Assembly: GCA_958422185.1 (NCBI GenBank)
Contig: CATZNW010000012.1
Span: 1 to 64,000 of the forward strand
DNA: 64,000 nucleotides
Direction: 5' to 3'
Source: an uncultured Clostridium sp.
GTDB lineage: Bacteria; Bacillota; Clostridia; Oscillospirales; Acutalibacteraceae
Shown here: positions 51,553 through 59,756 of the stretch, piece by piece
How the letters are laid out: each line of letters opens with the position of its first letter
Numbering within the stretch: position 1 is the first letter of the stretch
Program-made: the position numbers and the translations under genes
Notes under the pieces: generated by a model
The model's input: only the letters and a program-made list of their open reading frames with translations
What the model was told of the DNA's origin: nothing
The model's database searches: none

Positions 51553-51581
51553 TTGAGATTTTATATTTTATATATTATTAT
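51553..51581 (+). promoter_or_regulatory. fprA promoter
   Basis: TTGAGA, 17 nt, TATTAT, about 40 nt before the start codon. Confidence 0.5.
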
Positions 51582-51625
51582 ATATCTGTAAATTTAGTAA
51601 TTGATTTATATTCAAGGAGGATACT

Positions 51626-52783
51626 ATGAAAAGTTTTTCTGATTCCGTAAAGTATATAGGGGCTGACGATAAGGAGCTTGATCTTTTTGAAAGTCAGTAT
51701 ATCATCCCAAACGGCGTTTCTTACAATTCTTATGTTATTATCGATGAAAAAATCGCCGTTATGGATACGATAGACGTTCGTAAAACGGACGAGTGGTTTG
51801 CCAATCTTGAAAGAGAACTTGCAGGGAGAACTCCGGATTATCTTGTTATTTCCCATCTGGAGCCGGATCACGCGGCGAATATTAAAAATTTTACCGTAAA
51901 ATATCCCTCCGCGGCGCTTGTTGGCAGCGCAAAAACCTTTGCCATGCTGCCCCAGTTTTTTGATATAGATGATTCTGTGGAGAAGATCGCCGTTAAAGAG
52001 GGTGATACGCTTTCCCTCGGCACCCATGAACTTACTTTTATAATGGCGCCGATGGTGCACTGGCCGGAGGTCATGGTTGAATATGAAAAGAGCGAAAAGA
52101 TCCTTTTCTCGGCGGACGGCTTCGGCAAGTTCGGCGCGCTTGACACGGACGAGGACTGGGCGTGTGAGGCAAGACGCTATTATTTCAATATAGTCGGAAA
52201 GTACGGCGGTCCGGTGCAGACGCTGCTCAAAAAAGCGGTGGCACTTGACATAAAAACGATCTGCCCGCTTCACGGACCGGTACTCACGGAAGATCTTGAA
52301 TATTATATCGGCCTTTATAACACATGGTCTTCCTATCAGCCCGAAAAGGAAGGCGTCTTTATTGCCTGCGCGTCCGTTTACGGAAACACAAAGAATGCCG
52401 CTCTGAAACTTAAGGAACTGCTTGAAGCAAAAGGTGTAAAGGTTGCTTTTTCTGATATTACGAGAGACGATATGGCTGAAGCGGTCGAAGACGCGTTTAA
52501 GTATTCCAAGACCGTTCTTGCCGCGTCAAGCTATGACGGCGGCGTGTTCCCGCCAATGGAAACGCTGCTTTGCCATCTGAAATCCAAGGCGTTTCAAAAC
52601 AGAAAGATCGGTATTTTGGAAAACGGTTCCTGGGCTCCGTGCGCAGCACGCACGATAAAAGGAATGCTTGAGGGCATGAAGAATATTTCTGTTTGTGAAA
52701 ACACGGTAACTGTTAGATCTGCGTTTAAAGACAGCGATATGCCGGCACTTGAAGCACTTGCTGATGAACTTGCAAACGACTGA
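51626..52783 (+). CDS. fprA: FprA-type flavodiiron protein (A-type flavoprotein)
   Basis: 385 residues. The metallo-beta-lactamase-like domain carries the diiron ligands in SHLEPDHAAN, MVHWPEVM, FSADGFGKFG and CPLHGPVL; the flavodoxin domain (from about 250) has IACASVYGNTKNAA for FMN. These cytoplasmic enzymes reduce O2 to water (some reduce NO), a protective function in anaerobes. A rubredoxin domain is absent, so an external rubredoxin or reductase is needed. AAGGAGG precedes the ATG. Two stops in series (TGA TAG) end the gene. It overlaps the next frame. Confidence 0.95.
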   Translation: MKSFSDSVKYIGADDKELDLFESQYIIPNGVSYNSYVIIDEKIAVMDTIDVRKTDEWFANLERELAGRTPDYLVISHLEPDHAANIKNFTVKYPSAALVGSAKTFAMLPQFFDIDDSVEKIAVKEGDTLSLGTHELTFIMAPMVHWPEVMVEYEKSEKILFSADGFGKFGALDTDEDWACEARRYYFNIVGKYGGPVQTLLKKAVALDIKTICPLHGPVLTEDLEYYIGLYNTWSSYQPEKEGVFIACASVYGNTKNAALKLKELLEAKGVKVAFSDITRDDMAEAVEDAFKYSKTVLAASSYDGGVFPPMETLLCHLKSKAFQNRKIGILENGSWAPCAARTIKGMLEGMKNISVCENTVTVRSAFKDSDMPALEALADELAND

Positions 52784-53969
52784 TAGAGCGACTGTTACGC
52801 TTTCTGAAGAAAAGGAAAATACGGCGGCGGCCGAAAAATTTTGCGTGGGAAAGGGCACCGGCAGAAATTACGGAATAGATCTGCTGCGGATCATTTCCAT
52901 GACGATGATAGTAACCCTGCATGTTTTGCGGCAGGGCGGTATACTTTATGCGGTAAAAGAGGATTCGGCGCAGTATTATGCGGCATGGCTGCTGGAGGCG
53001 CTTTGTATAGGCGCGGTAAATCTTTACGCCATGATCAGCGGATTTGTGGGCGTTAAGTCGGGTTCTGTTCATTTTTACAGACTTGCCTCCATGTGGCTTC
53101 AGGTTGAATTTTATTGCATCATTTCATCCGTTATCGTTTTTTGTATGCATCCCGAGGCCTTTTCGTTTTCGGAGCTTGTCAATCGTCTTGCTCCTGTTTC
53201 CACAAATGCATACTGGTATTTTACCGCGTATTTCTTTATGTTTTTCTTTACTCCGTTTTATAATAAGCTGCTCAACATACTGAGTGAAAAGCAGCTTAAA
53301 TATCTGGGAACGGTCATATTTTTGTTTTCGTCCCTGTGGCCGACGGTTTGGCAGAGCGATCTTTTCGAGCTGCACAACGGTTATTCGTTTTTATGGCTCT
53401 CACTGCTTTATATGCTGGGCGGAATCGCCAACAAGTTAAAGCTTTATGAAAAGATTAACAGGGGAATCATGATCGGTCTCTTTGCCGTGTTGATGCTGGC
53501 AGGCGCAGCTTTCAGCTTTTGTTCACAGGCATTCGGATGGCCCGTTGAAAATGACGGATTGCTGCTGTCCTATTATTCTGCCAATATTGTTGCAGGTTCG
53601 TTCTGTCTGTTGCTTGCAGCGGCAAAAACAAAGATCTCTTCAAAAGTGCCGGTTAAAATCATAAGCGCTCTTTCTCCGCTCACTTTCGGCGTATACATAA
53701 TCCACACAAGCGAATATGTATGGAATTATGTTATCAAAGGCGCTTTTTCAGACTATTCGTCCATGCCGGCTACGGTCATGGTGCTTGCCGTTATAGGAAC
53801 GGCATTGCTGATCTATTTGGTGTGCTCTGCTATAGACGGCGTTCGTTACGCTCTTTTCAAACTCATAAAAGCAGATGCTTTTACACGCTTTCTGGAGGCG
53901 AAAATCAGAAGGGCGTTTCATCAAAAATCCATAAAGAATGAAAGCGGCGGGCAAAAAAATGAATACTGA
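52749..53969 (+). CDS. Acyltransferase 3 family membrane protein
   Basis: Up to 406 residues with about ten membrane segments, matching acyltransferase family 3 (OafA/WecH type): GIDLLRIISMTMIVTLHVLRQGG holds the family's Arg and His, followed by NLYAMISGFVGVKSG and the late FGVYIIHTSEYVW. Such enzymes O-acetylate or succinylate surface sugars at the membrane. The start is unclear: TTG 52749 and ATG 52764 both lie inside fprA and neither has a good ribosome site, so translation is probably coupled to fprA. It overlaps the HAD gene by 32 bp. Confidence 0.82.
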   Translation: MKHLLMNLQTTDRATVTLSEEKENTAAAEKFCVGKGTGRNYGIDLLRIISMTMIVTLHVLRQGGILYAVKEDSAQYYAAWLLEALCIGAVNLYAMISGFVGVKSGSVHFYRLASMWLQVEFYCIISSVIVFCMHPEAFSFSELVNRLAPVSTNAYWYFTAYFFMFFFTPFYNKLLNILSEKQLKYLGTVIFLFSSLWPTVWQSDLFELHNGYSFLWLSLLYMLGGIANKLKLYEKINRGIMIGLFAVLMLAGAAFSFCSQAFGWPVENDGLLLSYYSANIVAGSFCLLLAAAKTKISSKVPVKIISALSPLTFGVYIIHTSEYVWNYVIKGAFSDYSSMPATVMVLAVIGTALLIYLVCSAIDGVRYALFKLIKADAFTRFLEAKIRRAFHQKSIKNESGGQKNEY

Positions 53970-54786
53970 AAATAAGATAATGCTTACCGGGATCGATTTG
54001 GACGGAACTTTACTGAGAAATGACAAAACGATCAGCCGGTTTACGGCGGATGCAATGATATCTGCTGCAAGCCGCGGGATTCGCCTTGTGCCGGTAACGG
54101 GAAGACCGCTTTCGGGCATTCCGAAGTGTGTGACCGATCTTGGCGTCTGTGATTATGCGGTAACAACAAACGGAGCCGCAATTACGGATCTGAAAACAGG
54201 CAAGCGGGTATACAGTGCGCCCATAGAACATGAAAAGACTGTTTTACTTATGAAATCGCTTGATGAAAGCGGTATTTCCTACGAGGCTTTTGCGGACGGG
54301 GTAGGTTACCTGAAACCGGAACTGATGGAGAGATATAACCGGAAATACGGTTCCTCCCCGATAGGTGAATACATACGTTCATCACGAAAAGTTACAGAAG
54401 CTCCGGCGACGGAATTTGTGAACGGTAAAAAATGCGCGGATGAAATATTCATTTCCTGTCAAAGCAGGAGTGAAAGGGATTCCCTGGCAGAAAGATTCGG
54501 TAATGATGGCGAGATACAGCTTTGTCTGCTTGAGGATACTTTTCTTGAGCTGACGCGGCGCGGAACTGATAAAGGCACGGCGTTTCTTCATCTTTGCGCA
54601 ATGCTTGGTATAGAAAAAAAGAATACGGCAGCTTTCGGAGATAATTCAAACGATGTTTCACTTGTGCGCTCTGCCGGGATATTCGTTGCTATGGGAAATG
54701 CTTCTCCTGTGTTCAGGGCGGGCGCGGATATCGTTGCGGATACGAATGAGAATGACGGCGTTGCTAAAATACTAAACAAATTTTGA
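53938..54786 (+). CDS. Cof-type HAD family phosphatase
   Basis: 282 residues, or 275 from ATG 53959. HAD motif I is GIDLDGTLLRND, motif II PVTGRP, motif III around Lys in TDKGTAFLHL and motif IV AFGDNSNDVSLVRSAG. The C2-type cap between motifs II and III marks it as Cof/YidA-like. These cytosolic enzymes hydrolyse small phosphates such as sugar phosphates or flavin precursors; the substrate is not predictable. It overlaps the acyltransferase gene. A GCAAAGTG/CACTTTGC hairpin at 54800-54825 follows but has no T run. Confidence 0.9.
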   Translation: MKAAGKKMNTENKIMLTGIDLDGTLLRNDKTISRFTADAMISAASRGIRLVPVTGRPLSGIPKCVTDLGVCDYAVTTNGAAITDLKTGKRVYSAPIEHEKTVLLMKSLDESGISYEAFADGVGYLKPELMERYNRKYGSSPIGEYIRSSRKVTEAPATEFVNGKKCADEIFISCQSRSERDSLAERFGNDGEIQLCLLEDTFLELTRRGTDKGTAFLHLCAMLGIEKKNTAAFGDNSNDVSLVRSAGIFVAMGNASPVFRAGADIVADTNENDGVAKILNKF

Positions 54787-54870
54787 CAAAATATTTTATG
54801 CAAAGTGCCCAAAAACACACTTTGCCGGCTTGAATTATAGCGGCGAATTGTAGATTATATCTAAAATTTC

Positions 54871-54899
54871 TTGACTTTATTGTGCAAAAATACTAATAT
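54871..54899 (+). promoter_or_regulatory. Promoter of the DUF6465-type gene
   Basis: TTGACT, 17 nt, TAATAT. Confidence 0.75.
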
Positions 54900-54965
54900 A
54901 ACACTGTAAAGCAAATCGCTTTACTGATTTTGTTCTATATTATTATTTCTGAAAGGATCTTGGTT

Positions 54966-55406
54966 ATGGCTGTAAAAAAGAATGATTCTAAATCAGCGGC
55001 AGAAAAAGTTGTAAAAAAAGAAGTTGCAGCTCCTGTAAAGGCAGTTAAGGAAGAAAAGCCTGAGGTAAAGGCGGAAGTTAAGAAAGCCGATGCTAAGGCG
55101 GAAAAGGCTGCTCAAAAGAAAGAGGAAAAGAAATCCGCAAAAGCTGCCAAGGAAGATAAGCCGGCAAAAAAAGCGGCTCCCAAAAAGCCTGCTAAGAAAA
55201 CGGTTAAGGCTGACAGTGAAGTTTATTTTGAATTCGCGGGAAAACAGATCAGTACCGCGGAGGTTACCAAGGCTGTTGAGGCCGCATGCAAGGCAAACGG
55301 TGTTAAGAGCGCGGATGTAAAAGGCGTTAAGGTTTATGTTAAGGCTGAGGATCATGCGGCTTACTATGTTCTTGCAAACGGCGAATCGGGAAAGATCGAT
55401 CTGTAA
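54966..55406 (+). CDS. Lys/Ala-rich DUF6465-type protein
   Basis: 146 residues from ATG 54966 (AAAGGATC upstream). The first ~80 residues are nearly all Lys, Ala, Glu, Val and Pro with AKKAAPKKPAKK-like words, similar to eukaryotic H1 tails and bacterial nucleoid proteins. The last ~65 residues form a compact domain (VYFEFAGKQISTAEVTKAVEAA, VKVYVKAEDHAAYYVLA, GKIDL) that I recognise as the DUF6465 type common in gut Clostridia. Function is unknown; the basic tail could bind nucleic acid. Single gene with promoter and terminator. Confidence 0.82.
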   Translation: MAVKKNDSKSAAEKVVKKEVAAPVKAVKEEKPEVKAEVKKADAKAEKAAQKKEEKKSAKAAKEDKPAKKAAPKKPAKKTVKADSEVYFEFAGKQISTAEVTKAVEAACKANGVKSADVKGVKVYVKAEDHAAYYVLANGESGKIDL

Positions 55407-55426
55407 TCCAATACATAGAATTATTG

Positions 55427-55454
55427 CGCCGGCTTTCATGCCGGCGTTTTTATT
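55427..55454 (+). terminator. Terminator after the DUF6465-type gene
   Basis: CGCCGGC pairs with GCCGGCG, followed by TTTTTATTTT. Confidence 0.9.
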
Positions 55455-55497
55455 TTCATTTTAAATATATTACTTTATAAAGTTGTTTACTCTTGGA

Positions 55498-55526
55498 TTG
55501 ATTATGATACGCATATGTGATAAAAT
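55498..55526 (+). promoter_or_regulatory. Promoter of the CapA-like gene
   Basis: TTGATT, 17 nt, TAAAAT, about 25 nt before ATG 55556. Confidence 0.6.
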
Positions 55527-55555
55527 ATATAAAACGAACCGAAAGATGTGTTTAT

Positions 55556-56749
55556 ATGGATAATGGAAATAAAAAAAAGATAGCGGGCGTAATTGTGCCG
55601 GTAGTTCTTGCAGTGCTTGTTATTTGCGGTTTTGCCGTCAGCGGACACATAACGAAAAATATGGATAGTGAGATGCCAACCGCTCAGACCACGCCTGAAA
55701 CGACCACGCAGGGCACTACCAATGCTGTTTCCAGCGTTTCCCTTGTTGCTGTCGGAGACAATCTGATTCACAACACGCTTATATCCGCCGGCGAGCAGGA
55801 GGACGGCTCACTGAATTATACATCCTTTTATGAAAACATAAAAAGTGATATATCCTCCGCTGATATCGCCGTTATCAATCAGGAAACGATCTTGGGCGGC
55901 AGCGAGTTTGAGTATACCGGTTATCCCACTTTTAATTCTCCGTGGGAGATCGGAACTGCGGCAATAGACGCCGGTTTTGATATCTTTACATGCGCAACGA
56001 ACCATTCGCTTGATAAGGGCTATTCCGGCATAGAACAGGAATGCGCGTTTTTTGATCAGAATCCCCAGGTTGTTCATGTTGGTACAAATGACAGCGAGGA
56101 AGATTACAACTCAGTGATCTACTATGAAAAAAACGGTATCCGCTTTGCGATACTGAACTATACTTACGGCACAAACGGCATTCCTATTCCGGAGAGCACC
56201 CCATGGTGCGTAAATATGATGGACAGGGATAAGATCACAGCCGATGTTAATACCGCACGTCAGAATGCGGATGTTGTTATTGTTTTTCCGCACTGGGGAA
56301 CCGAAAACAGCACTTCTGTTTCCGATTACCAGCGCGAATATGTTCAGCTCTTTTCCGAGCTGGGAGTGGATATCGTTATCGGCACTCACCCTCATGTTCT
56401 TCAGCCTGTTGAATGGGTTGAAAACGAAACTACCGGAAAAAGGATGCTGGTCTACTATTCACTCGGCAATTTTATTTCACATCAGACCAGTCTTAATCAG
56501 CTCTGCGGGGGAATGGCAGAGATCCAGATTGAAAAAAGAAACGAAGAAATCTCTATAACTTCGGCAAAACTTACTCCTGTTGTGTGCTGGTATGAATCCT
56601 CCGGCGGAAATTATGAGTTTTCCGTATATAAACTTTCAGACTATACTGACGCCCTCGGCGATTCCCATGCTCAGAGCGGTGCCACACCGGAATATTTTAC
56701 AGAGTATGCAACGGATATAGTCAGCGAGGAATTTTTAAATATAGGCTGA
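55556..56749 (+). CDS. CapA/PgsA-type metallophosphatase-like protein
   Basis: 397 residues from ATG 55556. An N-terminal anchor (about residues 8-28) and a Thr-rich linker precede a PGA_cap domain: LVAVGDNLIHNTLI, INQETILGG, FTCATNHSLDKG, VIVFPHWGTENS and IVIGTHPHVLQPVEW, the metallophosphoesterase fold ligands. The family includes CapA/PgsA, required for poly-gamma-glutamate capsule, but most single copies outside cap operons have no assigned role. No capB or capC genes are nearby. Confidence 0.88.
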   Translation: MDNGNKKKIAGVIVPVVLAVLVICGFAVSGHITKNMDSEMPTAQTTPETTTQGTTNAVSSVSLVAVGDNLIHNTLISAGEQEDGSLNYTSFYENIKSDISSADIAVINQETILGGSEFEYTGYPTFNSPWEIGTAAIDAGFDIFTCATNHSLDKGYSGIEQECAFFDQNPQVVHVGTNDSEEDYNSVIYYEKNGIRFAILNYTYGTNGIPIPESTPWCVNMMDRDKITADVNTARQNADVVIVFPHWGTENSTSVSDYQREYVQLFSELGVDIVIGTHPHVLQPVEWVENETTGKRMLVYYSLGNFISHQTSLNQLCGGMAEIQIEKRNEEISITSAKLTPVVCWYESSGGNYEFSVYKLSDYTDALGDSHAQSGATPEYFTEYATDIVSEEFLNIG

Positions 56750-56823
56750 TTGTAAAAAGTGCACAAATGAACAATTTGAATCTTGTGTAAAAATTACAAG
56801 TGCAACAAAAATTAAAAAAAGCA

Positions 56824-56852
56824 TTGACTTTTTTGATGCGGAAAAATATAAT
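56824..56852 (+). promoter_or_regulatory. glnA promoter
   Basis: TTGACT (56824-56829), 17 nt, TATAAT (56847-56852). Upstream an inverted repeat CTTGT-N9-ACAAG lies at about 56783-56801. Confidence 0.85.
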
Positions 56853-56869
56853 GATATTGTATTCAGAAC

Positions 56870-56908
56870 AAAGGCGTTCCGGAGTTTTTTCGGAATGCCT
56901 TTTTATAT
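56870..56908 (+). terminator. Promoter-proximal terminator (attenuator) in the glnA leader
   Basis: AAGGCGTTCCG pairs with CGGAATGCCTT around a U-rich loop, followed by TTTTATATTTTT. It begins about 12 nt after the predicted transcription start and ends before the ribosome site of glnA, so the transcript would end before the gene unless antiterminated. Confidence 0.75.
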
Positions 56909-56930
56909 TTTTAAAAGGAGTATATGTTTT

Positions 56931-58271
56931 ATGAGCAAGCTTACCAAAGAGGACATTTTGAAGGATGCAAAGGAAAAAAACGTTGAATTTGTAAGGCTGC
57001 AGTTCACTGATGTTTTCGGCCTTATGAAAAATGTTGCAGTAACCGTGTCTCAGCTTGAAAAAGCACTTGATAACGAGTGCATGTTTGACGGTTCTTCGAT
57101 CGACGGATTTGTAAGGATTGATGAATCGGATATGTATCTTCACCCTGATCTTGATTCTTGGGCGATCTTCCCGTGGAGGACGTTCGGCGGAAAAACAACG
57201 GGACGTCTTATCTGCTCCGTTTATATGGCTGATAACAAGACTCCGTTTATGGGCGATCCCAAAAACGTACTTAAAAAGGTGATTGAAGAGGCCAATGAAA
57301 TGGGCTTTGGCTTTAACGTTGGACCTGAGCTTGAATTTTTCCTGTTCAAGCGTGACGAGAACGGCAATCCAACGACCGAGCTCACGGATGCGGGCGGATA
57401 TTTTGACCTCAACCCAAATGACGCCGGTGAAAACTGCCGCCGTGATATTTGTCTTGCTCTTGAGGATATGGGATATGAGATCGAAGCCTCTCATCATGAG
57501 GTTGCGGAGTCTCAGCACGAGATCGATTTCAGATTTGATGATGTTATGACTACGGCAGACAGGGTTATGACTTTCAAGCACGTTGTAAAGACATATGCTA
57601 CAAAACACGGCCTTCACGCAACATTTATGCCGAAGCCTATTTTCGGTATAAACGGATCGGGCATGCATACAAATATGAGCCTTTTCAGACTTGAAGACGG
57701 TTCAAACGCGTTTGACGACCCGTCCGATGAGCTCGGCCTTTCAAAAACTGCTTATCAGTTTATAGCAGGTATTATGAAGCATGTAAAAGGTATTGCCGCA
57801 TTCTCTAACCCGACGGTCAACTCCTATAAAAGGCTTGTTCCCGGATACGAGGCTCCGTGCTATCTTACCTGGTCTGCTTCAAACCGTTCGTGCCTTGTAA
57901 GGATACCTGCCGCACGCGGAAAGGGAACCAGAGTAGAGCTTCGCTGCCCGGATCCTACCTGCAATCCTTATCTTGAAATGGCGCTTTGCCTTGCCGCCGG
58001 ACTTGACGGTATCAAAAAAGGTTTGACACCGCCCGCTCCTGTGGATTATAATGTATTCGGGCTCAATTCAAACGAGCTTGAGGAAGAGAATATCGATTGC
58101 CTTCCCGGCAGCCTTATTGAGGCTGTTTATGAAGCCGAGGCAGATCCGTTTATTAAGGAAACGGTCGGCGACCATGTTTTCAATGCCTATATAGAAGGCA
58201 AGAAGAATGAGTGGGACGAATACAGAACCCAGGTCTCTCAGTGGGAAGTAAACAGATATCTCAAAAAATAA
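56931..58271 (+). CDS. glnA: Type I glutamine synthetase
   Basis: 446 residues from ATG 56931 (AAAAGGAGT upstream), the length of the GSI-alpha type found in Firmicutes. It makes glutamine from glutamate, ammonia and ATP. Conserved segments: MFDGSSIDGF, LELEFFLF-like GPELEFFLFKRDENG, EVAESQHEIDF, MPKPIFGINGSGMHTNMSLF and NRSCLVRIPAARGKGTRVELRCPDPTCNPYL. The Tyr adenylylation region of GSI-beta is absent, so control is by feedback and transcription; an attenuator-like hairpin is in the leader. The glutamate synthase cluster begins 1.5 kb downstream. Confidence 0.97.
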   Translation: MSKLTKEDILKDAKEKNVEFVRLQFTDVFGLMKNVAVTVSQLEKALDNECMFDGSSIDGFVRIDESDMYLHPDLDSWAIFPWRTFGGKTTGRLICSVYMADNKTPFMGDPKNVLKKVIEEANEMGFGFNVGPELEFFLFKRDENGNPTTELTDAGGYFDLNPNDAGENCRRDICLALEDMGYEIEASHHEVAESQHEIDFRFDDVMTTADRVMTFKHVVKTYATKHGLHATFMPKPIFGINGSGMHTNMSLFRLEDGSNAFDDPSDELGLSKTAYQFIAGIMKHVKGIAAFSNPTVNSYKRLVPGYEAPCYLTWSASNRSCLVRIPAARGKGTRVELRCPDPTCNPYLEMALCLAAGLDGIKKGLTPPAPVDYNVFGLNSNELEEENIDCLPGSLIEAVYEAEADPFIKETVGDHVFNAYIEGKKNEWDEYRTQVSQWEVNRYLKK

Positions 58272-58343
58272 ATTTACCCTCTCTTTGGCAGCAATGCCGT
58301 TAAGGTCGGCGCGGTAATTTCCGCGTCGGCCGAATAAAAGCAC

Positions 58344-58381
58344 AACGGGGCGCACCGCGTAAGCGGCACACCCCGTTTTTG
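58344..58381. terminator. Terminator between glnA and the phosphodiesterase gene
   Basis: AACGGGG pairs with CCCCGTT with an inner CCGC/GCGG stem, followed by TTTTTG and TTTTTT on the plus strand. A second GC-rich hairpin lies at about 58302-58332. Confidence 0.75.
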
Positions 58382-58399
58382 TTTTTTCGGTTCTGCCTG

Positions 58400-58498
58400 T
58401 TATCCGGCTTCATACATTATATTCGGGTAATCAGTCATAATACAGTCAGCTCCAATCGAGCACAGATAATCAAAATCATCCTTGTTATTTATCGTTCA
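58400..58498 (-). pseudogene. In-frame C-terminal remainder of the phosphodiesterase after TGA
   Basis: Beyond the TGA at 58496-58498 the same frame stays open for 31 codons to TAA at 58400. It encodes TINNKDDFDYLCSIGADCIM followed by TDYPN, the standard C-terminal strand and helix of GDPD enzymes. A single TGG to TGA change explains the break. Confidence 0.85.
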
Positions 58499-59416
58499 GT
58501 ACTGTACGGCAAGGTTATGCTCGTGGGCGTAGTTTACAACCTGAACCGTCCCGAGATTCGCTACCAGGCGAAACGGCATACTGTATGGTATTTGCAGAGC
58601 TGTATAGGCAGGCTCAAAATCCTCGGCGTCTGTAACGGCGGCAGAATAGAATTCCAGCACTTCTTTAATTGTTGCGCTTCGGTTAAGATCGGGATAATTC
58701 TCATCTGCGTGGATCGATACCTCTTCGTTGAATGCGCCGAATATCACGCGATCCAAGAGTGCTCTCTCTTCAAGCGCGCCGTAAAGTACATCAAGCGCTT
58801 TTATACCGAGTTCATCTGCGTTTTTGATCTCTATTATGTAACGGTACTTTCCGCCTCCGATCCGTTCCAGGTAATCAAGCACTTCTTCGATTCTCACGAT
58901 CTTCAGATCGTCCGGCACTTCATCTCCGCTCAGGTCTGAATAGGGCTTTTCTCCGTCTTCGTTTTCAAAATCTGCGCCCATATTCAGTTTGCGCAGTTCC
59001 TCATAAGTTTTGTCTTCAGGCCGAACGTCTTCTTCTCCGAAAACAGTCTCGCTGTCTGATGTCCTGTCCAGCGTATCGTCATGCAGCAACACAAGAATAT
59101 TGTCTTTGGTTATATGCAGGTCAAACTCAAACCAGTCAACCGAAAAATCCGTGCTCTCAGCGCAGTTCTTAAAAGCCATCATCGTTTCCTCGGGCATTAT
59201 TCCGCCCCCGCTGCGGTGGGCGCTTATCTGTGTGTTATTGTCTGTTGCAATATAAGGATTTTCAGTTTTGAAAATTTTGGTTTCGGACGGATCGGACCGA
59301 TATCCCAGGGACACGATCTCGGCCACCGCAATAACGGCGATAACGCATATCACAGCGACAAACGCTTTAACGGCGCGAGGAAATTTTTTGAGCTTGTTTT
59401 CCTTTAATTTATCCAT
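58496..59416 (-). CDS. Glycerophosphodiester phosphodiesterase, ends at an early TGA
   Basis: 306 residues from ATG 59416 (AAAGGG upstream). An N-terminal membrane segment (about residues 12-35) is followed by a GDPD domain: ISAHRSGGGIMPEETMMAF, WFEFDLHITKDNILVLLHDDTLDRTSDSETVFGEE and YRYIIEIKNADELG hold the catalytic His, Glu and metal ligands. It would split glycerophosphodiesters to glycerol-3-phosphate. The frame stops with TGA directly after HNLAVQY, where the family has a conserved Trp (WTV/IND), and the normal C-terminus follows in the same frame. It is either a recent nonsense mutant, a read-through gene or a base error. Confidence 0.88.
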   Translation of the reverse strand: MDKLKENKLKKFPRAVKAFVAVICVIAVIAVAEIVSLGYRSDPSETKIFKTENPYIATDNNTQISAHRSGGGIMPEETMMAFKNCAESTDFSVDWFEFDLHITKDNILVLLHDDTLDRTSDSETVFGEEDVRPEDKTYEELRKLNMGADFENEDGEKPYSDLSGDEVPDDLKIVRIEEVLDYLERIGGGKYRYIIEIKNADELGIKALDVLYGALEERALLDRVIFGAFNEEVSIHADENYPDLNRSATIKEVLEFYSAAVTDAEDFEPAYTALQIPYSMPFRLVANLGTVQVVNYAHEHNLAVQY

Positions 59417-59455
59417 AAATATCATCCCTTTGAAGAATATGCTTAATATAGTAAA

Positions 59456-59484
59456 ATTATAATTTTAAAAGTCGGATCAGTCAA
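59456..59484 (-). promoter_or_regulatory. Promoter of the phosphodiesterase gene
   Basis: Minus-strand TTGACT (59479-59484), 17 nt, TATAAT (59456-59461), about 40 nt before the start codon. Confidence 0.75.
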
Positions 59485-59693
59485 ACGGTTCCTTGCTTCC
59501 TGATGTGGCGTGCTGGCTAAAATATTCCGGATAAAATTATTTAATTTTACCAAAAAATATTATTTTTGGATAAATAATATATATTTTTATTGTAAATGAT
59601 TAACAAAGATTTTTTGCTTTTGTGAATTATTCTATATATAGGGCTTTATATCGATTCATTTTTTTATAAAATGATGAAATTGTACCATTTTCA

Positions 59694-59722
59694 TTGTAAA
59701 TATTGATCTGAAGCCGTATAAT
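59694..59722 (+). promoter_or_regulatory. Promoter of the glutamate synthase operon
   Basis: TTGTAA, 17 nt, TATAAT. The 59485-59693 stretch is very AT-rich and I see no gene in it. Confidence 0.6.
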
Positions 59723-59756
59723 TGCAATGTAAAAGGCTTCTGAAGGAGGAGTTTTC

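Noticed and set aside
56721..57668. Long open frame on the minus strand opposite glnA
   Set aside because: Same reasoning: opposite a conserved gene and without family similarity or start signals.
58496..58498. Genome-wide reassignment of TGA to Trp
   Set aside because: Many intact genes here end in TGA at the normal family length, for example the VanY-like gene, trpE and sufC.
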